Source of the DNA: Caenibius tardaugens NBRC 16725
Lineage (GTDB): Bacteria; Pseudomonadota; Alphaproteobacteria; Sphingomonadales; Sphingomonadaceae
Length of the DNA: 64,000 nucleotides
Direction of reading: 5' to 3'
Assembly: GCF_003860345.1 (NCBI RefSeq)
Contig: NZ_CP034179.1
Span: 3,766,001 to 3,830,000 of the forward strand
Part shown: piece by piece, positions 40,220 through 51,630 of the stretch
How the letters are laid out: each line of letters starts with the position of its first letter
Position numbering within the stretch: position 1 is the stretch's first letter
Position numbers and translations under genes: made by a program
Notes under the pieces: model-generated
What the model was told of the DNA's origin: nothing
Database searches by the model: none
Seen by the model: the letters and a program-made list of their open reading frames with translations, nothing else

Positions 40220-40672
40220 TCAGCCGAAGCTGGCCTTCACGAGCCCGGATGCCTTGCCGAAATCCATCTGTCCGGCGAAGCGCGCTTTCAGTTCCGCCAT
40301 TACCTTGCCCATATCCTTGACCGATTCGGCACCGATTTCCGCCTTGATCGATTCGATAGCCGCCGTGACATCGGCTTCGGACATCTGCTGCGGCAGGAAT
40401 TCCTCGATGACCGCAAGTTCGGCCTTTTCCTGATCGGCGAGTTCCTGTCGGCCGCCTTGTTCGTACATTGTGATGGATTCGCGGCGTTGCTTGGCCATCT
40501 TCTGCAGGACTTCGCTGATTGTGGCGTCATCGTCGCCCGTCGCCGTGGCCGTCCGCAATTCGATATCGCGGTCCTTGATCTTGGCCAGGATCAGACGGAT
40601 CGCCGCGAGGCGTTCCTTCTCGCGGGCTTTCATGGCATCTTTCTGGGCCTGCGTGATCGAATCGCGAAGCAT
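40220..40672 (-). CDS. GatB/YqeY domain protein
   Basis: This 150-residue helical protein is homologous to the tail of GatB amidotransferase subunits. Typical blocks are KARDKERLAAIRLI-like AREKERLAAIRLILAKIKDRDIE-type start, MYEQGGRQELADQEKAEL, and IEEFLPQQMSE. Function is uncertain; a tRNA-related role is assumed from homology. It is the first gene of the dnaG-rpoD unit, where rpsU sits in other bacteria. Confidence 0.9.
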   Translation of the reverse strand: MLRDSITQAQKDAMKAREKERLAAIRLILAKIKDRDIELRTATATGDDDATISEVLQKMAKQRRESITMYEQGGRQELADQEKAELAVIEEFLPQQMSEADVTAAIESIKAEIGAESVKDMGKVMAELKARFAGQMDFGKASGLVKASFG

Positions 40673-40835
40673 CGGAAAAGCTTTCCTCTCAATGATTTAG
40701 GGGGCCGTGAAAACGGGCTGCGCACTATACCTGATATATTTGTGAACCGATAGCTTGACCCGGGGGCCGCCCACGTCTAGCCGCTGGGCCTTAGCGCACA
40801 TTGCCAAACCCTTTTATGACTGACGGAGCTGCCCC

Positions 40836-42002
40836 ATGGCCGACGCCGCCTCTTTGCACGCGCCCCAACCCGATGGGGCGACCGGCGTTCTGGTTCTCGC
40901 CGATGGTACCGTGATCTGGGGCAAAGGCTTCGGCGCCACCGGCCATTCGGTGGGCGAAGTCTGCTTCAACACGGCCATGACCGGATACCAGGAAGTAATG
41001 ACCGACCCGTCCTATGCGGCGCAGATCGTGACATTCACGTTCCCGCATATAGGTAACGTAGGCACCAACGACGAAGATATCGAATCGCTTGTCGAAGGCG
41101 CTGTCGGTTGCGTCGTTCGTGAAGACGTGACCCCGCCGTCGAGTTTCCGTGCGGAACGTACTTTTGCCGACTGGATGGTCGATAACGGCAAAATTGGCCT
41201 TTCGGGTATCGATACGCGTGCGCTGACGCGGCGTATTCGCCTTTCGGGCGCACCGAATGCGGTGATCGCGCATGATCCGGATGGCAACTTCGATATTCCG
41301 GCGCTGTTGCAGCAGGCACGGGACTGGCCGGGGCTGGAGGGGCTCGATCTCGCCAAAGTCGTGTCGCGAACTGCGCAGCAGGAATGGCGTGGTGGTGCAT
41401 GGACCCTGGGGCAGGGCTATGCCGCCGAAGACGATGACAGCCGTCCGCATGTCGTGGCGCTCGATTTCGGGGCGAAAGACAATATCTTCCGTAATCTGGT
41501 GGAAGCCGGGGCACGGGTGACGGTTCTTCCGGGGCAATCCTCCCTGGACGACGTGTTGGGGTTGAATCCCGCTGGCGTCTTTCTCTCCAACGGCCCCGGA
41601 GATCCCGCCGCAACGGGCGTATACGCCGTCCCGGTGATCCAGGCCTTGCTCGAACGGGACATGCCGATCTTCGGCATTTGTCTGGGCCATCAGATGCTGG
41701 GCCTCGCCGCAGGTGCAACAACTTCGAAGATGCATCAGGGGCATCGCGGTGCCAATCACCCAGTGAAGCGTCTCGAAGACGGCGTGGTGGAAATCACCAG
41801 CATGAACCATGGCTTTGCCGTCGATAATGCGAGCTTGCCCGATACGGTCGAGGAAACGCATGTTTCCCTGTTCGACGGTTCGAACTGCGGCATTGCCATC
41901 AAGGGCAAGAAGGCCTTTGGTGTGCAGTACCACCCTGAAGCCTCGCCCGGTCCGATGGACAGCTTCTATCTCTTCCAGAAATTTGTGGGATCGCTCGGCT
42001 AA
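40836..42002 (+). CDS. carA: carbamoyl-phosphate synthase small subunit (CarA)
   Basis: CarA releases ammonia from glutamine for carbamoyl phosphate, a precursor of arginine and pyrimidines. The 388-residue product has the CarA N-terminal domain ([20 protein letters not shown]). The class I amidotransferase follows, with nucleophile Cys in [17 protein letters not shown] and His/Glu in [13 protein letters not shown]. The stop and the carB start share one base (TAATG). Confidence 0.97.
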   Translation: MADAASLHAPQPDGATGVLVLADGTVIWGKGFGATGHSVGEVCFNTAMTGYQEVMTDPSYAAQIVTFTFPHIGNVGTNDEDIESLVEGAVGCVVREDVTPPSSFRAERTFADWMVDNGKIGLSGIDTRALTRRIRLSGAPNAVIAHDPDGNFDIPALLQQARDWPGLEGLDLAKVVSRTAQQEWRGGAWTLGQGYAAEDDDSRPHVVALDFGAKDNIFRNLVEAGARVTVLPGQSSLDDVLGLNPAGVFLSNGPGDPAATGVYAVPVIQALLERDMPIFGICLGHQMLGLAAGATTSKMHQGHRGANHPVKRLEDGVVEITSMNHGFAVDNASLPDTVEETHVSLFDGSNCGIAIKGKKAFGVQYHPEASPGPMDSFYLFQKFVGSLG

Positions 42003-45000
42003 TGCCCAAACGCACAGATATCTCCTCGATCCTCGTCATCGGTGCTGGCCCGATCATTATCGGCCAGGCGTGCGAGTTTGACTATTCCGGCACGCAGGCG
42101 ATCAAGGCGCTGAAGGAGGAGGGCTACCGCGTGGTCCTCGTCAACTCCAATCCGGCCACAATCATGACCGACCCCGATATGGCGGACGCGACCTATGTCG
42201 AACCGATTACGCCGGAAGTGGTCGCAAAGATCATCGAGAAGGAGCGCCCCGATGCGCTGCTGCCCACGATGGGCGGGCAAACCGCGCTGAATTGTGCGCT
42301 CGATCTTGAACGCATGGGGGTGCTGGAGAAGTTCGGCGTGACCATGATCGGTGCCAATGCCGATGCGATCGACAAGGCCGAGGATCGCCAGCGTTTCCGC
42401 GAGGCGATGGACAAGATCGGTTTGGAAAGCGCGCGCAGCGGCGTTGCTCACACGCTTGAGGAAGCGGTCGCCGTGCTGGAAACCACGGGCTTGCCTTCGA
42501 TTATCCGCCCCAGCTTTACCCTGGGCGGCACGGGCGGCGGTATCGCCTATAACAAGGCGGAATTTGAAAAGATCGTGCGGGAAGGCCTCGATGCCAGCCC
42601 GACGACCGAAGTCCTGATCGAGGAAAGCCTGCTCGGTTGGAAGGAATACGAGATGGAGGTCGTGCGCGACAAGCACGACAACTGCATCATCATCTGTTCC
42701 ATCGAAAACGTCGATCCGATGGGCGTGCACACGGGCGATTCCATTACGGTCGCTCCGGCGTTGACGCTGACCGACAAGGAATACCAGATCATGCGTTCGG
42801 CGAGCATTGCCGTGCTGCGTGAAATCGGTGTGGAAACCGGTGGTTCGAACGTGCAGTTCGCGGTCAATCCGGAAGATGGCCGCCTGATCGTGATCGAAAT
42901 GAACCCGCGCGTGTCGCGCTCATCGGCGCTTGCGTCGAAGGCGACCGGATTCCCGATCGCACGCGTCGCCGCCAAGCTTGCCGTGGGTTACACGCTCGAC
43001 GAAATCACGAACGAGATTACCGGCGCAACGCCGGCCAGTTTCGAACCGACGATCGATTATGTGGTCACCAAGATTCCGCGCTTTACCTTTGAAAAGTTCA
43101 AAGGCGCCAAGGCTGAACTCTCGACCGCGATGAAATCGGTGGGTGAAGTCATGGCCATTGGCCGGAACTTCAAGGAATCGATGCAGAAGGCGCTGCGCGG
43201 TCTGGAAACCGGACTGGACGGTTTCAATCGCGTGGTCGAACTGGAAGGCGCAGGCCGGGAAGCCATCACGGCGGCACTGGCGGTGCGGGCACCGGATCGC
43301 ATTCTGAAGATTGCCCAGGCGTTTCGCGAAGGGTTCACCGTGGATGAAATCCACGCGATCACCGCTTACGACAAGTGGTTCCTGCGCCATATCGAGGAAA
43401 TCATCGCCGAAGAGGCCCGGATTTCCCACGACGGTTTGCCGACGGATGCCGCCGGGATGCGCCGTGTGAAGGCAATGGGCTTTTCGGACAAGCGGCTCGC
43501 CACGCTGGCCGTGCGTTCGGTCCATGTCGCAGGCGGTCTTGGCGAAACCCAGGCCAAGCGTTCCGGCCTGCTGCACGATGCCATCCGCGCGATGGCGGGT
43601 GCGACGAGCGAGGACGAAGTGCGCGAGTTGCGGCACAAGCTGGGTGTCTATCCCGTGTTCAAGCGGATCGACAGCTGCGCGGCCGAGTTCGAAGCCATCA
43701 CGCCCTACATGTATTCCACGTACGAAGCGCCAGCCTTTGGCGAACCGGAAGACGAATCCATGCCGTCAGACCGGCGCAAGATTGTCATCCTTGGAGGTGG
43801 TCCCAACCGGATCGGTCAGGGTATCGAATTCGATTATTGCTGTTGCCATGCCTGTTTTGCGCTCGAGGATGCCGGGTTCGAAACGATCATGATCAATTGC
43901 AACCCGGAAACGGTGTCCACCGATTATGACACATCGGATCGCCTCTATTTTGAGCCGCTGACGGCGGAAGATGTGCTCGAGATTCTGCGCGTTGAACAGA
44001 GCAAGGGCGAACTGGTCGGGGTGATTGTGCAGTTCGGCGGGCAGACCCCGTTGAAACTGGCGCAGCCGCTTGCCGATGCAGGCATTCCGATTTTGGGGAC
44101 GTCGCCTGATGCCATCGATCTTGCGGAAGACCGGGAACGGTTCGCCGCACTGGTCGAGAAGCTGGGCTTGCGGCAACCCGCCAACGGGATTGCCCGCAGC
44201 CGGGATGAAGCTGCGGCCGTGGCTGCGCGTATCGGCTATCCCGTGCTTCTGCGTCCGTCCTATGTTCTGGGCGGTCGGGCCATGGAAATCGTGGATTCCG
44301 AGGCGCAGTTGGACAATTACATCGCCACGGCGGTGAACGTGTCGGGCGATAGCCCGGTGCTGATTGACCAGTATCTGCGCGATGCGATCGAATGCGATGT
44401 CGATGCGCTTTGCGATGGTGATCAGGTCGTCGTTGCCGGGGTTATGCAGCACATCGAGGAAGCCGGCGTTCACTCGGGCGATAGCGCCTGCACCTTGCCG
44501 CCTTACAGCCTTTCCGATGAAATCATCGCGGAGATGGAACGGCAGGCTGAAGCACTGGCCAATGGCCTGAATGTGCGCGGGCTGATGAACATCCAATTTG
44601 CGGTGAAGGACGGTGAGGTTTACCTGATCGAGGTGAACCCGCGCGCCAGCCGCACAGTGCCGTTTGTTGCAAAAGCCATTGGTGATCCGGTGGCGAAGAT
44701 TGCGGCGCGAGTGATGGCTGGCGAAAAGCTTGCGGATCTGCCCGGAATTCGCCGCAAGGTGGATTATATGGCCGTAAAGGAAGCGGTTTTCCCGTTTGCA
44801 CGGTTCCCCGGTACCGATCCGGTGCTTTCCCCTGAGATGAAGTCGACGGGCGAGGTGATGGGGATCGATCGGGCCTTCCCGATGGCGTTCTACAAATCGC
44901 AATTGGGCGCCGGGCTGCGTCTGCCGGAAGAAGGTGTGCTGTTCGTGTCCGTCAAGGATAGCGACAAGACCGTGATCCTGCCCGCTGTCGAACAGATGAT

Positions 45001-45325
45001 TGCCAATGGTTTCAAGGTTATCGCTACCGAAGGCACGCAGCGTTTCCTCGTCGAAGCCGGGCTTCCGGTGGAGAAGGTGAACAAGGTGCTCGAAGGGCGC
45101 CCGCATGTTGTCGACAAGATCATCGATGGTGAGGTCTCGATCGTCTTCAACACCACCGAAGGATGGCAAAGCCTGAAGGATTCGCAGTCGATCCGTGCTT
45201 CGGCGTTGGAAGGCAAGGTGCCTTACTTCACAACGGCGGCGGCATCGGTGGCTGTGGCAAAGGCGATTGCCGCTGCAAAAACCAGCGACCTTGAAGTGCG
45301 CTCGCTTCAGGATTATTACGGCTAA
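42002..45325 (+). CDS. carB: carbamoyl-phosphate synthase large subunit (CarB)
   Basis: The 1107-residue subunit uses two ATP to make carbamoyl phosphate. Two ATP-grasp halves are visible: the first begins [19 protein letters not shown] and contains [16 protein letters not shown]; the second begins [20 protein letters not shown] and contains [15 protein letters not shown]. The C-terminal allosteric domain with [19 protein letters not shown] closes it. Length is normal. Confidence 0.98.
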   Translation: MPKRTDISSILVIGAGPIIIGQACEFDYSGTQAIKALKEEGYRVVLVNSNPATIMTDPDMADATYVEPITPEVVAKIIEKERPDALLPTMGGQTALNCALDLERMGVLEKFGVTMIGANADAIDKAEDRQRFREAMDKIGLESARSGVAHTLEEAVAVLETTGLPSIIRPSFTLGGTGGGIAYNKAEFEKIVREGLDASPTTEVLIEESLLGWKEYEMEVVRDKHDNCIIICSIENVDPMGVHTGDSITVAPALTLTDKEYQIMRSASIAVLREIGVETGGSNVQFAVNPEDGRLIVIEMNPRVSRSSALASKATGFPIARVAAKLAVGYTLDEITNEITGATPASFEPTIDYVVTKIPRFTFEKFKGAKAELSTAMKSVGEVMAIGRNFKESMQKALRGLETGLDGFNRVVELEGAGREAITAALAVRAPDRILKIAQAFREGFTVDEIHAITAYDKWFLRHIEEIIAEEARISHDGLPTDAAGMRRVKAMGFSDKRLATLAVRSVHVAGGLGETQAKRSGLLHDAIRAMAGATSEDEVRELRHKLGVYPVFKRIDSCAAEFEAITPYMYSTYEAPAFGEPEDESMPSDRRKIVILGGGPNRIGQGIEFDYCCCHACFALEDAGFETIMINCNPETVSTDYDTSDRLYFEPLTAEDVLEILRVEQSKGELVGVIVQFGGQTPLKLAQPLADAGIPILGTSPDAIDLAEDRERFAALVEKLGLRQPANGIARSRDEAAAVAARIGYPVLLRPSYVLGGRAMEIVDSEAQLDNYIATAVNVSGDSPVLIDQYLRDAIECDVDALCDGDQVVVAGVMQHIEEAGVHSGDSACTLPPYSLSDEIIAEMERQAEALANGLNVRGLMNIQFAVKDGEVYLIEVNPRASRTVPFVAKAIGDPVAKIAARVMAGEKLADLPGIRRKVDYMAVKEAVFPFARFPGTDPVLSPEMKSTGEVMGIDRAFPMAFYKSQLGAGLRLPEEGVLFVSVKDSDKTVILPAVEQMIANGFKVIATEGTQRFLVEAGLPVEKVNKVLEGRPHVVDKIIDGEVSIVFNTTEGWQSLKDSQSIRASALEGKVPYFTTAAASVAVAKAIAAAKTSDLEVRSLQDYYG

Positions 45326-45438
45326 GACACCAGCGTCTTCCCGACATCAGGACTGGATTTCCGCCATTTGCTCTCTTCAGAGCGTAAATGGTCGGAGAAT
45401 CTTGGACCGGGGATGCTTAGAGAAATGGGGTAGTTGGT

Positions 45439-45906
45439 ATGGAAAAGGTGCCGATGCTGGCAGAAGGCTATGAGAAGCTGACTGCCGATCTGAAGGCCCT
45501 AAGGGAAGAACGGCCGCGTGTGGTTGACGCGATCGAAGAAGCGCGTGCGCATGGCGACCTGTCGGAAAATGCCGAATATCATGCGGCAAAGGAACGGCAG
45601 GGTCAGATTGAAGCGCAGATCGCTGATATCGAAGATCGTGTTACACGGGCCCAGATTATCGATCCCACTACGCTTTCGGGGGACCGGATCGTGTTCGGTG
45701 CCACTGTGTCCCTGTTCGACGATGATAATAAGCCTGTGCGTTATCAGATCGTTGGGCAAACCGAAGCGGACGCCAAAGTTGGTCGGATTTCCTATAATTC
45801 GCCGCTTGGGAAAGCGTTGATCGGGCGCAAGGTTGGTGATGAAATCGAAGTGACCGTCCCTTCGGGCGATCGTTTCTATCTCGTCGACAAGATCGAGTTC
45901 ATCTGA
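45439..45906 (+). CDS. greA: transcription elongation factor GreA
   Basis: GreA lets stalled RNA polymerase cut back and restart. The 155-residue product has the coiled-coil N-terminal finger with the acidic tip ([20 protein letters not shown]). The C-terminal FKBP-like domain reads [20 protein letters not shown]. The start ATG at 45439 gives [14 protein letters not shown], the family start. Confidence 0.96.
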   Translation: MEKVPMLAEGYEKLTADLKALREERPRVVDAIEEARAHGDLSENAEYHAAKERQGQIEAQIADIEDRVTRAQIIDPTTLSGDRIVFGATVSLFDDDNKPVRYQIVGQTEADAKVGRISYNSPLGKALIGRKVGDEIEVTVPSGDRFYLVDKIEFI

Positions 45907-45920
45907 CCATCAGGAACTGG

Positions 45921-45940
45921 ACCGGGGCATCTGCCCCGGT
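45921..45940 (+). terminator. stem-loop after greA
   Basis: ACCGGGGC-ATCT-GCCCCGGT is a perfect 8-bp hairpin 15 bases after the greA stop. There is no T-run, so it is only a candidate, shared with the converging DUF4170 gene. Confidence 0.45.
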
Positions 45941-45956
45941 GCCATGTTCGTTGCAC

Positions 45957-46178
45957 TCAGGATTCCGGCAGTGCCGGTTCCAGCAATTTGTGCAGATGGA
46001 CAATCACGTACTTCATTTCGGCGTCATCGACGGTACGCTGCGCATTGCCGCGCCACGCATCTTCGGCTTCGGCATAACTGCCGAACACGCCGACGAGGTC
46101 GATGTCATTGAGATTCTCGAATTCCAAACTTTGCGGATCTTTAACACGACCGCCCATTACCAGGTGTAGAAGCTGCAT
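45957..46178 (-). CDS. DUF4170 family protein
   Basis: A 73-residue protein matching the small alphaproteobacterial DUF4170 family: MQLLHLVMGGRVKDPQ at the start, FGSYAEAEDAWRGNAQRTVD in the middle and EMKYVIVHLHKLLEP near the end. Function unknown. The ATG at 46178 is preferred, because family members begin at this point; another ATG at 46226 would add 16 residues. Confidence 0.85.
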   Translation of the reverse strand: MQLLHLVMGGRVKDPQSLEFENLNDIDLVGVFGSYAEAEDAWRGNAQRTVDDAEMKYVIVHLHKLLEPALPES

Positions 46179-46247
46179 AAGCTCAAGGCCCTCGAATTTG
46201 ATCTGACGAATGGCCCCTCCTGACAAGTCCCGCTCTTTACCGGTGGG

Positions 46248-46721
46248 TCAGTGGCGCAGATGCGATCCGATGCGTTCGGAGACGCTCTTCACCTGTTGGG
46301 AGGCTTGCTGACCTGCGTTCAGGACATTTCGTGCGGTGTCTTCAGTAAGCCGCCCGATTCCCTTGCGCAGACCGGCTGTGCCGTCCGATACGCGATCTCC
46401 TAATTGTTCCAGGCTTTCCTGTCCAGCGCGTCCGGCAGCGCGTGCGGATTGCCAACTGCGTTGCGCGAGGGCCAGGCCCGTGTCGATTGCAAGTAGCGAC
46501 CATTTGCGTGCTCGCGCTGAATTCTTCGGGTTTGCCTGCCGTTTGGGCAGGAATGCAGCCACGATTGCACCGGCAACAAGGCCGCCTGCCACTGTGGCAA
46601 TCGGATGTTTGTCGATGAAAGTTGCCGTCCTCTGACGCAGTCGGGACGTACGATCCATGTTGCGGGCCGAGGCTGCTTCCACGCGCCGCTGGATGTCTTC
46701 AAGCCGGGAATGGTCGTTCAT
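46248..46721 (-). CDS. small membrane-anchored protein, last gene of a four-gene envelope operon
   Basis: This 157-residue product has a charged N-terminal helix and one membrane segment at about 40-59 (IATVAGGLVAGAIVAAFLP). The C-terminal half is an amphipathic helix rich in Gln, Ser and Arg (NVLNAGQQASQQVKSVSERI). No family name is certain. It overlaps the preceding gene by 4 bases, which ties it to the operon. Confidence 0.7.
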   Translation of the reverse strand: MNDHSRLEDIQRRVEAASARNMDRTSRLRQRTATFIDKHPIATVAGGLVAGAIVAAFLPKRQANPKNSARARKWSLLAIDTGLALAQRSWQSARAAGRAGQESLEQLGDRVSDGTAGLRKGIGRLTEDTARNVLNAGQQASQQVKSVSERIGSHLRH

Positions 46722-47068
46722 CGCGTTTCTTCCTCTTGTTCCCCGTCCGTGTCTTCCGGTTCGGCAAGCGCTGCCATGCCGAATTTTTCCCGCAAAGTGG
46801 TGAGCGCTTTGCCAAGGGGGTCGCGCGCCAGCCAGAGCAGGGCGCCACCAACCGCGAGCGCCGCTGCGCCGCCCATCAAGGCGCCGCTGTGGCGTTGGAC
46901 GGTTTCACCCGCCGCTTTCGTCAGATCGGCGACCTTTCCGCCGGCACGATCGGCCAGGGCGGCGGGTTTCAGGCTCGATCGCACGATATCGACGTCTGCG
47001 CGGAAGATGGCGTGCGCCGCATCGCGCATGGCGCGAACTTGTTCGAGTTGTTGTTCCCGGCTGCCCAT
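46718..47068 (-). CDS. DUF3618-like membrane protein
   Basis: This 116-residue protein has an N-terminal helix (LEQVRAMRDAAHAIFRADVD) and the phrase SSLKPAALADRAGGKVADL, similar to DUF3618 members. One membrane segment follows (ALMGGAAALAVGGALLWLA). Function unknown. The ATG at 47068 overlaps the preceding stop by one base (TGATG), and an acidic tail ends it. It lies in the four-gene operon. Confidence 0.7.
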   Translation of the reverse strand: MGSREQQLEQVRAMRDAAHAIFRADVDIVRSSLKPAALADRAGGKVADLTKAAGETVQRHSGALMGGAAALAVGGALLWLARDPLGKALTTLREKFGMAALAEPEDTDGEQEEETR

Positions 47069-47454
47069 CAATCGTCTTTTCTGAATGCTTTCGCGATCAT
47101 TCTGGCGTTCTGTGCGGCCACTGCCGCGCAAATGCCGGCAATGAGCAGCAAGATGCCTGCGACCACAGCTGTCGCCCCCACAGCCCCAAGCGAAGGGGTG
47201 AGAGCGAGGATCGCACCGACGATCACCCCGAATACCGCCAGCGTGACCAGAACAAGCGCCGCAATCGCGAAAAGGGCCGCGGTGGTGCCCCGTTGCCCGG
47301 CATAGGACAGCCGGGTTTTCTGGAAAGCCAGTTCGGCTTCGACCAGTGTCCGGCCATCGTCAATCAGGGCGGCGACGTCTTCGAATACCGAAGAGTCGTC
47401 ACCGCCTGCTGTAGCAGTGTCCTGATCTTTCAGAGCCTGATCCCCATGGTCCAT
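47068..47454 (-). CDS. holin-X / YqjE-like two-helix membrane protein
   Basis: The 128-residue product has a soluble amphipathic N-terminus (FEDVAALIDDGRTLVEAELA) and two membrane segments with a short loop (about 63-88 and 93-114). This resembles the DUF1469/Phage_holin_3_6 and YqjE proteins. In enterobacteria, YqjD and YqjE-type proteins are paired in stationary-phase operons. Here the neighbouring DUF883-like gene gives the same pairing. A phage origin is unlikely. Confidence 0.75.
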   Translation of the reverse strand: MDHGDQALKDQDTATAGGDDSSVFEDVAALIDDGRTLVEAELAFQKTRLSYAGQRGTTAALFAIAALVLVTLAVFGVIVGAILALTPSLGAVGATAVVAGILLLIAGICAAVAAQNARMIAKAFRKDD

Positions 47455-47485
47455 GTCGTGTGATCAATGGCTGTTATGACTGGGC

Positions 47486-48034
47486 TCAGTCCTTCGATCC
47501 CTTGAACATGCGCGCGACAAGGAAGCCGGCAACGGCGGCAAGACCGACAGCGAGGCCGGGGCTCTTGCGGACGAACTCCTTGGCGTCTTCACCCAGTTCC
47601 TCGACAGACTTTGAATCGATCTTGGCGGCGGTTTCCTGAATCGAACGTGCGGCGGAACGGGCATAATCACCATACTTTTCGCCCAGTTTGTCGTCGATCA
47701 TGCCTGCATTGTCGGCCACGCTCTTGCCGAGGGCGCTGAGTGCCTCGCTGGTTTTGGCCTTGCCTTGCGTGGCGAGGTCACCAGCCTTGGCTTTTGCCTG
47801 TTCGCCGTATGCTTTCGCGTCGTCCTGCCAGCCTGCCTGCTTGTTCATCGCCTTCTCCTTGAAACTGTCTGCTTGCGCGTGTGCTTCACGGCTCAAGGCA
47901 GCAACACCGGCCTTTGCCTCATCCAGCGCAGCAGTGAACTTTGACCGGGCTTCCGCCTTGTTATCGACCGAAGCCGATTCGTCGTTCGTTGCCTTTGTGG
48001 AACGCGTGTTCTTCTGGGTGGTGCTTTCAGGCAT
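47486..48034 (-). CDS. DUF883/YqjD-like helical protein with C-terminal membrane anchor
   Basis: The 182-residue product is Ala/Lys/Asp-rich and mostly helical. It has repeated amphipathic stretches (e.g. SKFTAALDEAKAGVAALSRE) and one C-terminal membrane segment (SPGLAVGLAAVAGFLVARMF). That is the ElaB/YqjD layout, in which a long helix is tied to the inner membrane and binds ribosomes in E. coli. It is the first gene of the operon and has a strong promoter at 48082-48110. Confidence 0.8.
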   Translation of the reverse strand: MPESTTQKNTRSTKATNDESASVDNKAEARSKFTAALDEAKAGVAALSREAHAQADSFKEKAMNKQAGWQDDAKAYGEQAKAKAGDLATQGKAKTSEALSALGKSVADNAGMIDDKLGEKYGDYARSAARSIQETAAKIDSKSVEELGEDAKEFVRKSPGLAVGLAAVAGFLVARMFKGSKD

Positions 48035-48081
48035 GTTGACGATCCCATTTTGACGTGCCGAAGTAAAAGTTTTTCAAGCGG

Positions 48082-48110
48082 ATCATAGCAATTTCCGCCT
48101 TCTGTTCCAA
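48082..48110 (-). promoter_or_regulatory. sigma-70-type promoter of the YqjD-like operon
   Basis: On the minus strand TTGGAA (48105-48110), a 17-base spacer and TATGAT (48082-48087) make a good housekeeping promoter ahead of the gene starting at 48034. An EcfG-like GGAAC is also present, but no matching -10 is seen. Confidence 0.7.
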
Positions 48111-48203
48111 CGCGGCTTGCCTGCCATAGTTCCCATAGCTACGAGGCCGCATCTTCATACCAATTCATATCATAATGCATTGCAGCATGAAACGGAGCGT
48201 TAA

Positions 48204-49493
<1,290 letters not shown>

Positions 49494-49497
49494 TCAG

Positions 49498-49537
49498 AAA
49501 CATCCCCACGTGCCGTTGTGGTGCGTGGGGATGTTTT
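49498..49537 (+). terminator. intrinsic terminator after eno
   Basis: AACATCCCCACG (49499-49510) and CGTGGGGATGTT (49524-49535) form a perfect 12-bp stem, followed by TTCGG, 5 bases after the eno stop. Confidence 0.85.
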
Positions 49538-49562
49538 CGGGACTGCCGGATTGCGATGCGCG

Positions 49563-49871
49563 TCAGGTGCGGCCGTTCTCGATATCTTGTTCCGCCTCAT
49601 GCTCGATCTGCTCCATACGCTCGAGCTTTTGGCGATTTTTGGGGCTGAGCAGATATTGCCAGATGCCCCAGCCATTCACGCAGATCATGATCGCGTTCTG
49701 AATGGCCAGCGGCATGGTTCCGTTGGCGAGAGCCGCGATTACCCACACGACGGAAACGAGTGTGAAGAGCACGAAGGCCCATCCGGTGATTCTTCGACCG
49801 AGATCGCCTGCAATCATGCTGGCGGCAAGGACGGCGCCGATCGCGGCAAACCATTCTGCGGGGCTGTTCAT
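49563..49871 (-). CDS. small uncharacterised membrane protein
   Basis: This 102-residue product has three membrane segments (about 5-22, 28-48 and 52-76) and a charged C-terminal tail (SPKNRQKLERMEQIEHEAEQ). No family is recognised. The ATG at 49871 starts the first helix. It lies inside a long perfect inverted repeat (49870-49913), so the start codon is in a stem of the mRNA. A longer frame runs to 50039 but covers the ribH end. Confidence 0.7.
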   Translation of the reverse strand: MNSPAEWFAAIGAVLAASMIAGDLGRRITGWAFVLFTLVSVVWVIAALANGTMPLAIQNAIMICVNGWGIWQYLLSPKNRQKLERMEQIEHEAEQDIENGRT

Positions 49872-49913
49872 GCAACTATGCCTCAAGGTTCCTTGCAGGG
49901 CATAGTTGCATGA
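49870..49913. repeat. long inverted repeat containing the start codon of the membrane protein gene
   Basis: ATGCAACTATGCC (49870-49882) and GGCATAGTTGCAT (49901-49913) are perfect 13-bp arms. Between them CAAGG-TT-CCTTG (49884-49895) forms an inner hairpin. The minus-strand ATG at 49869-49871 overlaps the base of the outer stem, and the nearest purine-rich ribosome-site candidates (AAGGAA, GAGG) are in the inner part. It also sits 13 bases after the ribH stop, so it may instead be a processed 3' hairpin of ribH. Confidence 0.75.
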
Positions 49914-49926
49914 AGCGTTGGTCAGG

Positions 49927-50346
49927 TCACGCGTAGCGGTTCCGCAATGCGTGGAGGGCCAGTGCGGCTTGCGCAGCTTCGCCACCCTTGTTCTTCTGGG
50001 CCGGGTCCGCCCGGACGAGCGCCTGCTGTTCGTTTTCAACAGTCAGGATGCCGTTGCCGATAGCGACACCGTCCATGGTCAGGGCCATGATGCCGCGTGC
50101 ACTTTCACCGGCCACGATTTCGAAGTGATAGGTTTCGCCGCGGATGACTACCCCGATCGCGACGAAGCCATCGTAGAGGTCCGACTGATCAGCCAAGGCG
50201 ATCGTACCGGGAATTTCAAGAGCGCCTGGCACGGTGACGACTTCCACCTCATGCCCGGCCTGTTCGAGCGCGGCGCGCGCGCCTGCCACCAGCATATCGT
50301 TGAGGTGGTCGTAGAAACGCGCTTCGACAATCAAAAAACGGGCCAT
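49927..50346 (-). CDS. ribH: 6,7-dimethyl-8-ribityllumazine synthase (RibH)
   Basis: RibH makes lumazine, the direct precursor of riboflavin. The 139-residue product has the [20 protein letters not shown] start, the [16 protein letters not shown] block and [20 protein letters not shown]. The later [18 protein letters not shown] block is also present. The ATG at 50346 begins the family N-terminus. It lies directly after ribBX (5 bases), so both are in one operon. Confidence 0.96.
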   Translation of the reverse strand: MARFLIVEARFYDHLNDMLVAGARAALEQAGHEVEVVTVPGALEIPGTIALADQSDLYDGFVAIGVVIRGETYHFEIVAGESARGIMALTMDGVAIGNGILTVENEQQALVRADPAQKNKGGEAAQAALALHALRNRYA

Positions 50347-50350
50347 GAAA

Positions 50351-51622
50351 TCAACTTTCGGGGATGCTGCGCTGGTCGACGATGTTGAGGCCATATCCAT
50401 CAATGGCGACAACATTGCGATGCGTATTGGTGATGAGGACCATTTCGTGCACGCCAAGATCGGCCAGAATCTGGGCGCCAATACCATAGCTGCGCAAATC
50501 CATGACCGGTGCGGTGATGCCGCCAATCTCGTGGCTGAGTTGTTCGGGATCGGTTGGCATCAGCAGTACGATCACCCCCGCGCCTTCCTTGCCGATTTCC
50601 ACCATGGCACGTTGCAGAACGCGCTTGGAAGGACCTGGCTGGCCCAGAACGTCCGAAAAAATGGAGATCGCATGCATGCGGACCAGCGTCGGCACATCGG
50701 GGATCACATGCCCCTTCTGAAGCACGATATGGACAGCGCCATCAACTTTGTCGCGATAAGTTTTGGCCGTCCATTCGCCGCCGTAATCCGAGGTAAAGGG
50801 CGATTGCGAAATACATTCGACCAGATGATCGTTGCGGCGGCGATATTCGATCAGATCACGGATCGTGCCAATTTTCAGATCGTGCAGGCGGGCAAAACCA
50901 ATAAGGTCATCGAGCCGGGCCATGCTGCCATCTTCTTTCATGATCTCGCAGATCACGCCGGAAGGGTTCAGGCCCGCAAGCCGCGAAATATCGACCGCGG
51001 CCTCGGTATGACCGGCGCGGACAAGCACGCCGCCATCGCGGGCGCGCAGCGGGAAGACGTGCCCGGGGGTAACGATATCATCACGGCTTTTGGTGCCATC
51101 AATCGCAACCGAAATCGTACGTGCCCGATCACCGGCGGAAATGCCTGTCGTCACACCTTCACGGGCTTCGATGGAAACGGTGAATGCGGTTTCATGGCGC
51201 GTGCCGTTGCTTGGGCTCATGGCGTTGAGGCCGAGTTGTTCGCAGCGTTGCCCGGTCATCGACAGGCAGATCAGACCGCGGCCATGGGTTGCCATGAAAT
51301 TGATGGCGGAAGGCGTCGCCATTTGCGCCGGGATGATCAGATCGCCTTCGTTTTCGCGATCTTCATCGTCGACCAGAATATACATCCGACCGTTACGCGC
51401 TTCATCGATAATTTCCTCGATCGGCACCAGAACAGGGCGATCGTCATTCGCGGAAAGGAAGCGTTCGAGCTTGCTCAGGGTGTCCGTTGTCGGGTTCCAG
51501 GCGGGCTCGATACAATCGCGCAGCGTGTTGGCATGGAGACCGGCGGCCCGGGCGAGGGCGGCCTTCGTCATCTGGCCCGATGAGACCAGTTCGCGGACTT
51601 TATCGATGGTTGATGTGCTCAT
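50351..51622 (-). CDS. ribBX: RibBX: 3,4-dihydroxy-2-butanone-4-phosphate synthase with N-terminal HTH and degenerate GTP cyclohydrolase II domain
   Basis: The 423-residue product makes the four-carbon precursor of riboflavin. Residues 1-60 look like an XRE-type helix-turn-helix ([20 protein letters not shown], then [12 protein letters not shown]), which is not part of normal RibB. Residues about 66-270 are DHBP synthase, with [31 protein letters not shown] and [18 protein letters not shown]. Residues about 275-423 align to RibA, but the zinc cysteines and GSLRCDC block are absent ([15 protein letters not shown] instead). That is the RibX variant. The ATG at 51622 has no ribosome site. Confidence 0.9.
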   Translation of the reverse strand: MSTSTIDKVRELVSSGQMTKAALARAAGLHANTLRDCIEPAWNPTTDTLSKLERFLSANDDRPVLVPIEEIIDEARNGRMYILVDDEDRENEGDLIIPAQMATPSAINFMATHGRGLICLSMTGQRCEQLGLNAMSPSNGTRHETAFTVSIEAREGVTTGISAGDRARTISVAIDGTKSRDDIVTPGHVFPLRARDGGVLVRAGHTEAAVDISRLAGLNPSGVICEIMKEDGSMARLDDLIGFARLHDLKIGTIRDLIEYRRRNDHLVECISQSPFTSDYGGEWTAKTYRDKVDGAVHIVLQKGHVIPDVPTLVRMHAISIFSDVLGQPGPSKRVLQRAMVEIGKEGAGVIVLLMPTDPEQLSHEIGGITAPVMDLRSYGIGAQILADLGVHEMVLITNTHRNVVAIDGYGLNIVDQRSIPES

Positions 51623-51630
51623 GCACGTGT

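Noticed and set aside
43766-45169. 467-codon minus-strand frame inside carB
   Set aside because: Antisense shadow of carB; no recognisable protein features.
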